From the NCBI GenBank assembly GCA_016871575.1, contig VHCW01000003.1:1-36834 (forward strand): DNA of 36,834 nt. Reading direction: 5' to 3'. The notes under the pieces are model-generated. The model had not been told where the DNA came from. It worked only from the letters and a program-made list of their open reading frames with translations, and did not search any database. Source of the DNA: Verrucomicrobiota bacterium (GTDB lineage Bacteria; Verrucomicrobiota; Verrucomicrobiia; Palsa-1439). Below are positions 15,926 to 22,814 of this stretch, in pieces. Every line of letters begins with the position of its first letter. The stretch's first letter is position 1. Both the position numbers and the translations under genes were made by a program.

Positions 15926-16560
15926 ATCAAGGCACTCTTTGGTATCAATTCTGCCGGGGCATTTACCGCCTCTATTTCCGCCTTTATCATCGCGGCGCGA
16001 TTCGCCACCGTGAACGCCTGCCGATGGAGGGGGGCGTGATTCTCGCCGGCAATCACGTTAGCTTTCTGGATCCGCCATTGTTCGGCGGGGCATGCCGGCG
16101 CGAGGCGTTTTACATGGCGCGCGACACGTTGTTCCGTCATCCGCTTGCCAACTGGATTCTGCGAAGCTGGAACTGCGTGCCGATCAAACGCGAAGGCGGC
16201 GACATCGGGGCGATGCGCGCGGCGTTGCGAATGCTCGGCGAAGGCAAAGCGGTGCTGATGTTCCCCGAAGGCACACGCAGCAAGGACGGCCAACTCCAGG
16301 AGGCGCGCGCCGGCATTGGGATGATCGTGGCGCGTTCACGGGCCACCATCGTGCCGATGCGGATTTTCGGGGCTGACAAGGCGATGCCGCGCGGCACCTC
16401 GTTCCCGCGCCCGGCAAAACTGACGATCACGTTCGGCGAGCCATTTCAATATCCGTTTCCTGCCAACTTCGATGAACTGCGGGGCGAAGCGTTGAAGGCG
16501 GTCTATCTCGACGTGGGCCGCGAGATTATGCGACGAATCGCGGCGTTGACGGCGGACTGA
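15922..16560 (+). CDS. plsC: 1-acyl-sn-glycerol-3-phosphate acyltransferase
   Basis: 212 aa. The acyltransferase motif I is H45-VSFL-D50 (HX4D), motif III is FPEGTRSKDG at about residue 114, and VPIKREGGDIGAM supplies the intermediate motif. The VPMRIFGADKAMP segment matches motif IV. It acylates lysophosphatidate to phosphatidate at the membrane in phospholipid synthesis. The N-terminus has one modestly hydrophobic helix. Start overlaps cmk stop by ATGA. A second acyltransferase activity is encoded by the Aas-like gene at 34453-36579. Confidence 0.93.
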   Translation: MNQGTLWYQFCRGIYRLYFRLYHRGAIRHRERLPMEGGVILAGNHVSFLDPPLFGGACRREAFYMARDTLFRHPLANWILRSWNCVPIKREGGDIGAMRAALRMLGEGKAVLMFPEGTRSKDGQLQEARAGIGMIVARSRATIVPMRIFGADKAMPRGTSFPRPAKLTITFGEPFQYPFPANFDELRGEALKAVYLDVGREIMRRIAALTAD

Positions 16561-16867
16561 AACAGTTGTCGCTGCGGGTTGAAATGTGGCGCGCAACGGA
16601 ACGTTGAACGAAGGCGAACCATGGTTCATCCAAAGGGCAGTTCGTAGTGAGCCAGGCAGCGAAGCGGAATGGCGTTGCGAGGGATCGCTTGATCCAGACG
16701 AACCGCACTCCGTCCCGAAACGGCGCGGGACTGCGTGCGTTACTACAAACGTCTCCGTTCGGCGCAGGTCTCTGACCGCGCCGTGGGGATTGAGGAGGAG
16801 ACCTTCGGTCAGGGGAAGTGCGCGGTCTGGAGACCGGCGCACAACAAGGAGGCGCACAACAAGAAAA
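16561..16867. other. Gene-free convergent intergenic stretch
   Basis: No credible gene. It holds a perfect 12-bp palindrome GAACCATGGTTC (16616-16627) and, from 16756 to 16851, one copy of a ~95-bp multi-hairpin repeat. No clear poly-T terminator is seen. Confidence 0.7.
16756..16851 (+). repeat. Multi-hairpin repeat, copy A (intergenic)
   Basis: 96 bp. It matches the reverse complement of 24616-24710 over most of its length: shared blocks are CGTTCGGCGCAGGTCTC, TGACCGCGCCG, GGAGACCTTCGGTCA, GTGCG, GGAGACC and GCACAACA. Built from several GGTC/GACC hairpins. Lies in a convergent intergenic region. Confidence 0.88.
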
Positions 16868-17845
16868 TCACGGGGTGTAGGTCAGGAGTTCCAACCACTG
16901 GCGTCCCTGTTCGGTCAAGGACCAGCCGCGCTTGTCGCGTTGCACGAGGTCGCGGCAACCGTTGCGCGCCAGTTCGGATTCGTCCACGCGGGCAACCGAC
17001 GGCAGTCGCCGTCCCCCGGTGTCGCTGCGCGGCCAGACGGCGATGGGCGTGCCCCACGCTGTCGCGCCGATTTCGTAGGCGGCCACCACGCCTTTGGGGG
17101 CGGGCTGGATTTGTTCGGGATGAAGCGTGAGCCACGGAAACGGTTTTGCCGGTACGAAAACGGTGAACGCGATTTTTTGGCGCGCGGCGTACTCGGCAAA
17201 ATTCAATTTCGGATTCGCCCCGGCGGCCAGCAACAACGCGGCAGGATCGAGTCCGTAGAGGTTGAGGCCGTTGAAATTGCCGAATGGCGGGGCTTTCGGG
17301 TCGCGGCGCGGATACCAGATGTGAAAATGGGTGTTGAGAAGGAAGTTGACCTCGAAATGCAGGTGGGCGCGTTCGCGCGGGATGCCTTCCTTGTAGTTGG
17401 TGGAGCGGCCGAGCGTGCCGAGCCGCTGGTTTTTGGTGACGGCCATCCCGGCGTTCAATCCCGGCGCGACATCCGCGAGGTGTGCGTACAAGGTGTACAC
17501 CTCGACGCCGTCCCAGCGGTGCGCGAGCACAACGTAGCGTCCATAATTGGAGAGACCGGATTTGGCGTTGATGAAGGCAACGACGCCGTCGGCGACAGCC
17601 CGGACTTCGTCGAGGGCCTCGCCGCGTTTGTCCCGTCGCAACGGGCGGATATCAATGCCCTCGTGAAACCGTCGGCCGCCCCGGCGGGCGCAGCCGAAAG
17701 TGGCGCTCGGGATACTGCCCTCGGCGGTCGGCTGGTAAAACGCGGCGAGGTCGCCGCGGCGCAAGGCATCGTTGTCAGTCGGCCAAGCGAGGTCCAACGC
17801 GGTCGCGGTCAACGGCACGAGGCAAAGCAACCACCAGCGCGTCAT
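16868..17845 (-). CDS. Secreted M23-family metallopeptidase (LytM domain)
   Basis: 325 aa from ATG 17845, which overlaps the preceding gene's stop (TAATG); an ATG at 17851 is also in frame. A Sec signal (WWLLCLVPLTATALD) precedes a LytM domain with zinc-site residues H61 and D65 (RFHEGIDI) and H161/H163 (AHLHFEV). YTLYAHL supplies the further conserved His, so the site is intact. It probably cleaves peptidoglycan cross-bridges or is a divisome/envelope factor. The C-terminal third (about 195-325) is an extra region without recognised family, ending in a wHTH-like 'LTEQGRQWLELL' segment. Coupled to the SecD-head-like lipoprotein gene, hinting at envelope work. Confidence 0.92.
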   Translation of the reverse strand: MTRWWLLCLVPLTATALDLAWPTDNDALRRGDLAAFYQPTAEGSIPSATFGCARRGGRRFHEGIDIRPLRRDKRGEALDEVRAVADGVVAFINAKSGLSNYGRYVVLAHRWDGVEVYTLYAHLADVAPGLNAGMAVTKNQRLGTLGRSTNYKEGIPRERAHLHFEVNFLLNTHFHIWYPRRDPKAPPFGNFNGLNLYGLDPAALLLAAGANPKLNFAEYAARQKIAFTVFVPAKPFPWLTLHPEQIQPAPKGVVAAYEIGATAWGTPIAVWPRSDTGGRRLPSVARVDESELARNGCRDLVQRDKRGWSLTEQGRQWLELLTYTP

Positions 17846-18321
17846 TACCATAGCGCGTTGCGTTTTTTACTGGCGCGGTTGATGGATTCGACGACTTTCT
17901 TGGCTTCCTCCTCGCTGAAGTCGCCTTCGAGAAGGAAAATGCCGTTGTTGATTCGTTTGTCCATGAACCACGCCGCCACGGCCCGGCCATCGAGGAAAAT
18001 CACCAGGTAACGCCCCCGGCTGCGCGTCGTCAATTCATCCAGCCTCATGCCGCCGTTGGGTTCCATGCGCAACATGATCGCGGGTCCCCCGGCTGTCGGG
18101 TAGATTTCCGCCGCCGCGATGTCGCGCTCGGTAAAGACCGGAAACCGCTCGACTTGCAAGGTCAATCCCGTTTTGGGCACAGCGACCTCGCGGTAAAGTT
18201 TGTTGGGCAGCGACGTGCTGGTTTGTTCGTGGAACCGCAGCGTCGTCTGCTCCTTCTCGTCGAACGTCGCGCAGCCCGACGCCAACAGGCAACCGATCAA
18301 GAACAATTTATACGTTTGCAT
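17845..18321 (-). CDS. Lipoprotein resembling the SecD P1-head domain
   Basis: 158 aa. Signal peptide with lipobox LASGC (Cys17). The C-terminal ~110 residues (LREVAVPKTGLTLQV, LRMEPNGGMRLDELTTRSRGRYLVIFLDGRAVAAW, NNGIFLLEGDFSEEEAKKVVESI) resemble the periplasmic head subdomain of SecD. That subdomain has the same strand 'LAIVLDG' and a final 'GNFSxEEA' helix. A free lipoprotein form is known in some lineages with unclear role. It is first in a two-gene operon with the M23 peptidase (TAATG junction). Resemblance is by eye only, not proven. Confidence 0.75.
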   Translation of the reverse strand: MQTYKLFLIGCLLASGCATFDEKEQTTLRFHEQTSTSLPNKLYREVAVPKTGLTLQVERFPVFTERDIAAAEIYPTAGGPAIMLRMEPNGGMRLDELTTRSRGRYLVIFLDGRAVAAWFMDKRINNGIFLLEGDFSEEEAKKVVESINRASKKRNALW

Positions 18322-18366
18322 GGCGCGCGGACTTTATGCTACGTTCAGCGCCGTTACAATCAAATC

Positions 18367-21300
18367 ATGAGCCTCGATCCACGATTCCTCCAAGGCGAAG
18401 GCGTTGAAGTGTTCACCGGCAACGAGCTGCTGTTCAAGGGCGCGTTGGAGGCGGAAGGCGGCACGCATTTGTTCACGGGCTACCCCGGCTCGCCCATCTC
18501 CGGTGTGTTTGACGCGATGGAAGCGTGCGGGCCGTTGCTGCGCGAAAAAGGCATCCGCGCCTGTATCGCCAACAACGAAGCCCTCGCTGCCGCCATGCTC
18601 AACGGTTCCCAGATGGGGCCGTTGCGCGCCCTTTGTCTCATGAAATCCGTCGGCTTTCACGTCGCCGCCGACGCGCTGGCCCTCGGCAACCTCGCCGGCG
18701 CGCACCCCGAAGGCGGCGCGCTCGTCGTCATCGGCGACGACCCGTGGAGCGACTCGACGCAGGTGCCGGCCGACTCGCGTTATCTCTGCAAACATCTTTT
18801 CATGCCCGTCCTCGAACCGGCGACCAACCAGGAAATCAAAGACTGGGTTGACCTCGGTTACAAACTTTCCCGCGAAGCGGGTCTTTACCTCGGCTGCATC
18901 ATCACCACCAACCAGGCCGACGGCGGCGGCAGCGTCACCGTCCTCCCCAATCAGTACCCCGACATCAACACCGCCCGCCGTTACGCGCTCGACACGGCGG
19001 CGATTGACCTGAACCGCACCGTCCTGTTGCCGCCGCGCACGTGGATCCGGGAAACAGATTTCCCGCGCCGCTTCGACCTGCTTTACAACGCCGCCCGCCG
19101 GCTCGGCGTCAACCGCATCGTCAACCCCCGCGCCAACCAGCGTTGGCGGGCCGAGATCGGATTCGTCGCCACCGGTCTGGGCTACAGCTATCTCGTCCAC
19201 GCCCTGCGCGAACTCGGCGTCGCCGGGCAAGTCCCGATCCTCAAGCTCGGCGTCAGCTACCCGATTGACCCGCAACTAGTCGAGGAATTCACCCGGCACG
19301 TCCGCAACATCTTCGTCGTCGAGGAACGCCGCGGTTTCATGGAAGAGCAGATCAGCGCCATCATTCACCGGCTCAACCAGGCCGACACCGGCGCCGCCAG
19401 CCGCACCAACGTCTGGGGCAAACGGTTCCCCGCCGACCTGCCCGGCATTCCGTCCGCCCGCGGCCTCAATCCCAGCATCATCATCGAACGCCTCGCGCCG
19501 CTCGCCGACGTCTTCAACGATCCCGACCTCACGATTGACCGCCGGCAAGTCGAGCGCGCCGCCTCCTTCGCCCGCGCCGCGACCGACAAGCCAACCCATC
19601 TCGTCCCGCGCACGCCGACCTTCTGCCCCGGTTGTCCGCACCGCGACTCCGCCAGCCTGCTCGTCCAGATCAAAAAAGATTTCATGGACGCCGACTACAT
19701 GCGGCGCACGCACCGGCGCGGCCCGGTGGACGTTCTTTTCCACGGCGACACCGGCTGCTACACGATGTTGATGTTCGAGCCAACCAGCGACCTCATGCAC
19801 AACTACAGCGGCATGGGACTCGGCAGCGGCACCGGCGCCGGCATTGACCCGTTCATCACGAACAAACAGGTCGTCTTCCTCGGCGACTCGACCTTTTTCC
19901 ACAGCGGGATGCTCGGCATTTCCAACGCGCTCGAACAAGGCCAGGACATCACCTTCGTCATCCTCGACAACCAGACCACCGCGATGACCGGCCACCAGCC
20001 CACCCCGCAAAGCGGCGTGGACATCACCGGCGCGCCCGCCTACCGGCAAAATATTGACCGCATCGTCAATGCGTTGCTCGATCAACACATTCCCGTCACG
20101 CGCGCCGACCCCGGCGACCGCGACGCGTGGCGCATCACGCTCGAAGACACGATTCTCCGCGACGGCGTCAAGGTGGTCGTCGCTGACAAGGAATGCGGCA
20201 TCACGCGCCAGCGGCGCGAGACCCGCGCGGAACGCCGCGAAATCAAGGAACACGGTTTCCTGCGCAAGAAACGCTTCGTCAACGTCAACCACGACGTTTG
20301 CGAGTTCTGCCTCGAATGCACCAAGGTCACCGGCTGCCCCGGCCTCACCATCACCGGCACGCCGTTCGGCCCGAAGATGCAGACCGACCTGAGCTGGTGC
20401 GTCGCCGACACCGCCTGCGCGAAGATTTACGCCTGCCCGGCCTTCGAGGAAATCACCATCGTCCGCAACCAGAAACCGCCCGCGCCGATTGACCAGATTG
20501 ACCTCACCGGCATCCCGTTGCCCGCCACGCGCGCGTTCGATGATGTCTGGCATTGTTACCTCGCCGGCGTCGGCGGCATGGGCATCGGCGTCTGCACGGC
20601 CACGCTCGTGCGCGCCGGGTTCAAGCAGGGTTATCACGTCCAGTTCTGCGACAAGAAGGGCCTCGCCGTCCGCAACGGCGGCGTCTATTCGCACGTCAGT
20701 TTCACGAAAGGCGACGACGGCATCTGCAACGTCATTCCCTACGGCCAGGCCGACCTGCTCATTGGCGTGGATCCGCTCGAAGCCGCCCGCAGCCTCGACC
20801 CCGCCGGCAACCAGCGTTGCGGCAGCCCGGAACATACCGCCGCGGTCGTCAACACCTACAAGACGCCGACCATCCTGACCTTGCTCGGCAAACACGACTT
20901 CAACGTCGCCGAGTGCGAGGATTTCATCCGCCGCGCCACGCGCGCCGACGATTACTTCGGGCTGAACATCAGCGGCATCAGCGAACACTTCTTTGGCACG
21001 AAGCTCTACGCCAACGTCGTCATGCTCGGCATCGCGTTCCAGCGCAGCCTGCTGCCCGTGTCGCTCGACAACATCGAGTGGGCGCTCCGCGAAACGATGG
21101 GCGGCGCCGCCGACAACAACATCAAGGCGTTCCACCTCGGCCGCAAACTCGTCCTCGACCCGCCGCTCGCTCACCGGCACGAGTTCCACGAAACCTACGA
21201 GCAGTTCATCGTCGAACGCATCGAGGTCATGAAACGCAATCACCGGGCCCGCGACCGTTGGGTCAAGGAATTCGAGGACCTCATCCATCGCAGCGAACAG

Positions 21301-21996
21301 AGCATCCATCTCGGCGAACAAATCGAGCGCGACCTCGTCTGGCGGCTCTACAACCTCCTCGAATACGGCGGCACCAACGCCTACGCCCGCCAGTACCTTG
21401 ACCTCGTCGAGCGCGTTTATCGCCTCGACAACCGCGACCGCGAACACGCCGCCACCAAGGCCGTCATCTGGAACCTCTTCAAGGCGATGGCCATCAAGGA
21501 CGAGATTTTTGTCGCCCACCTGATGACCAGCGAGGAAAAAATACGGCGCGACAACCACCGCTACCACGTTGACGAAAAACGCGGCGACAAAATCATCTAT
21601 CACCACCTCAATCGCCCGGAGTTCGTCCTCTTCGGCAAGACCATCCGCTTCAAGATCAGCCCGAAACGCTGGCAACTGAACACTCTCAAACACATGCGCT
21701 GGCTCCGCGCCGTCCTCCCCAACTGGCACCGGCCCGAACGCAAATTCCGCGACTGGTACATCCGGCTCGTCGAGGATTTCTGCCACGTGTTGCCGACGCT
21801 CGGCGCCGACCGCGCCGCCTATGACCGCTGGATCGAGGCGCTCCGTTGCGTCGAGCAACTCCGCGGCTACCGCGAAATCCGCTACCCGAAGATGGACGAA
21901 GCCCGCCGCCGCGCCGAGGAACTCGTCCGCCACGGCGTCCGCCCCGCCGGCCGCGCCCCGCAACACGAACGGAAACCAAAGCGCGCTGAGCCGTGA
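18367..21996 (+). CDS. Fused indolepyruvate ferredoxin oxidoreductase (alpha-beta-type, with C-terminal DUF6537-like region)
   Basis: 1209 aa from ATG 18367. The N-terminal half is the pyrimidine/TPP-binding part: TGYPGSPISGVF near residue 38, and GDSTFFHSG at about 505 with LDNQTTAMTGHQ (Mg/TPP site). A Fe-S region has C645-xx-C648-xx-C651-x5-C657P. A second cluster follows, C678-x5-C684-x5-C690P. From about 728 is the IorB-like gamma domain (YLAGVGGMGIG, FCDKKGLAVRNGGVYSHV). From about 950 a helical region matches the DUF6537 tail of fused IORs. It decarboxylates aryl pyruvates to acyl-CoA, reducing ferredoxin. It begins 45 bp from a divergent lipoprotein gene; a TACAAT box at 18355 is a candidate -10. 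Confidence 0.93.
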   Translation: MSLDPRFLQGEGVEVFTGNELLFKGALEAEGGTHLFTGYPGSPISGVFDAMEACGPLLREKGIRACIANNEALAAAMLNGSQMGPLRALCLMKSVGFHVAADALALGNLAGAHPEGGALVVIGDDPWSDSTQVPADSRYLCKHLFMPVLEPATNQEIKDWVDLGYKLSREAGLYLGCIITTNQADGGGSVTVLPNQYPDINTARRYALDTAAIDLNRTVLLPPRTWIRETDFPRRFDLLYNAARRLGVNRIVNPRANQRWRAEIGFVATGLGYSYLVHALRELGVAGQVPILKLGVSYPIDPQLVEEFTRHVRNIFVVEERRGFMEEQISAIIHRLNQADTGAASRTNVWGKRFPADLPGIPSARGLNPSIIIERLAPLADVFNDPDLTIDRRQVERAASFARAATDKPTHLVPRTPTFCPGCPHRDSASLLVQIKKDFMDADYMRRTHRRGPVDVLFHGDTGCYTMLMFEPTSDLMHNYSGMGLGSGTGAGIDPFITNKQVVFLGDSTFFHSGMLGISNALEQGQDITFVILDNQTTAMTGHQPTPQSGVDITGAPAYRQNIDRIVNALLDQHIPVTRADPGDRDAWRITLEDTILRDGVKVVVADKECGITRQRRETRAERREIKEHGFLRKKRFVNVNHDVCEFCLECTKVTGCPGLTITGTPFGPKMQTDLSWCVADTACAKIYACPAFEEITIVRNQKPPAPIDQIDLTGIPLPATRAFDDVWHCYLAGVGGMGIGVCTATLVRAGFKQGYHVQFCDKKGLAVRNGGVYSHVSFTKGDDGICNVIPYGQADLLIGVDPLEAARSLDPAGNQRCGSPEHTAAVVNTYKTPTILTLLGKHDFNVAECEDFIRRATRADDYFGLNISGISEHFFGTKLYANVVMLGIAFQRSLLPVSLDNIEWALRETMGGAADNNIKAFHLGRKLVLDPPLAHRHEFHETYEQFIVERIEVMKRNHRARDRWVKEFEDLIHRSEQSIHLGEQIERDLVWRLYNLLEYGGTNAYARQYLDLVERVYRLDNRDREHAATKAVIWNLFKAMAIKDEIFVAHLMTSEEKIRRDNHRYHVDEKRGDKIIYHHLNRPEFVLFGKTIRFKISPKRWQLNTLKHMRWLRAVLPNWHRPERKFRDWYIRLVEDFCHVLPTLGADRAAYDRWIEALRCVEQLRGYREIRYPKMDEARRRAEELVRHGVRPAGRAPQHERKPKRAEP

Positions 21997-22265
21997 AGCC
22001 GCTCGTTGTCCTCCTGCTGGTTGAGCTTGTGATAAGTGTCGTTCTTGGACAATGCGGGACCGTTCACCGTCGAGAGTTCGACAACGCATTTCACGCGTGG
22101 CAGAAAGACCCAACACCAAGACACCAAATGGAATTACGACGGCAGAGACGTATCAATGAGTTTTATCGCTTGGGTTTCTCTGCGGTCGTATTTGGCGGCT
22201 TGGGATCCTTGACGTTGCTTGCGTGGAAAGTGCGTAAGCGGTGCCGACACCATGCTTGCATGTAA
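21993..22265 (+). CDS. Small two-helix membrane protein (hypothetical)
   Basis: 90 aa, GTG start at 21993 overlapping the oxidoreductase stop (GTGA). Hydrophobic helix at about residues 3-19, basic helical middle (MELRRQRRINEFYRL), second hydrophobic helix about 60-78, and a basic tail (KVRKRCRHH). Not recognised. The GTGA overlap and good hydrophobic pattern support a real gene, but no ribosome site is evident and it could be a chance open frame. Confidence 0.5.
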   Translation: MKPLVVLLLVELVISVVLGQCGTVHRREFDNAFHAWQKDPTPRHQMELRRQRRINEFYRLGFSAVVFGGLGSLTLLAWKVRKRCRHHACM

Positions 22266-22266
22266 G

Positions 22267-22551
22267 ATGCCCCTGCGGCATATTCGAGCCGTGAACAGAC
22301 CAACAACAGTGGAAGCACTCTCCGGCTACAGGATTCGTGTCTCGTATCCCGACGGTGTCGTGGGCGTCATTGACCTGTCTGCCGACGTCGGCAAGGGTGT
22401 CTTCGCGCCGCTGGCCGACGAAGCGTTCTTCCGCACGGTTCACATCGGGCGTTACGGACAAATTACATGGTCGGAAGACATTGAAATCTGTTCGGACGCG
22501 GCGTACTTGGAAATCACGCGCAACGCACCTGCTGAGGCGCTCCATGCCTGA
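22267..22551 (+). CDS. DUF2442-family protein
   Basis: 94 aa from ATG 22267. Matches DUF2442: short N-terminal strand (IRAVNRPTTVEALSGYRIRVSYPDGVVGVIDLSADV), then GVFAPLADEAFFRTVHIGRYGQITWSEDIEICSDAAYLEI. This is a small beta-rich fold often found next to DUF4160 proteins. The function is not established; many such pairs are annotated as putative toxin-antitoxin systems (inference). The gene overlaps the next by 8 bp. An upstream start at 22219 is open but less likely. Confidence 0.85.
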   Translation: MPLRHIRAVNRPTTVEALSGYRIRVSYPDGVVGVIDLSADVGKGVFAPLADEAFFRTVHIGRYGQITWSEDIEICSDAAYLEITRNAPAEALHA

Positions 22552-22804
22552 AGTGTGTCGCTTCTACGGCATCCTCATCCGATTCTACTACCGCGATCAT
22601 CCTCCCCCACATTTTCACACCATCTACGGTGAACACGAAGCGCTGATTGAAATCGAAACCGGCGTGATTTACCGGGGCACGCTGCCCAAGACGGCTTTCG
22701 AGCTTGTCAACAAGTGGCGTCTCTTGCATCTCCAAGAATTGCGGGCCGAGTGGGAGCGTTCGCGTCAACGGCTGCCATTGCTGCCGATCACTCCGTTGGA
22801 CTGA
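22544..22804 (+). CDS. DUF4160-family protein
   Basis: 86 aa. ATG 22544 has GAGG 7 nt upstream; it overlaps the DUF2442 gene by 8 bp. DUF4160 features are clear: EVCRFYGILIRFYYRDHPPPHFHTIYGEHEALIEIETG with the conserved HPPPHFH cluster, then a C-terminal helix (WERSRQRLPLL). The pair DUF2442-DUF4160 recurs across bacteria and behaves like a mobile two-gene cassette; which is toxin, if any, is unclear. It sits between the oxidoreductase and the beta-solenoid gene with only 10 bp to the latter's start. Confidence 0.88.
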   Translation: MPEVCRFYGILIRFYYRDHPPPHFHTIYGEHEALIEIETGVIYRGTLPKTAFELVNKWRLLHLQELRAEWERSRQRLPLLPITPLD

Positions 22805-22814
22805 CAAGAGCGCC

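Noticed and set aside
18154-18366. Longer start for the fused oxidoreductase
   Set aside because: It would overlap the divergent lipoprotein gene and has no family match; ATG 18367 begins with the family-typical N-terminus.
19276-22119. Minus-strand open frame of 947 codons opposite the fused oxidoreductase
   Set aside because: Shadow frame produced by strong third-position GC bias; the plus strand encodes a clear, intact enzyme with all motifs.
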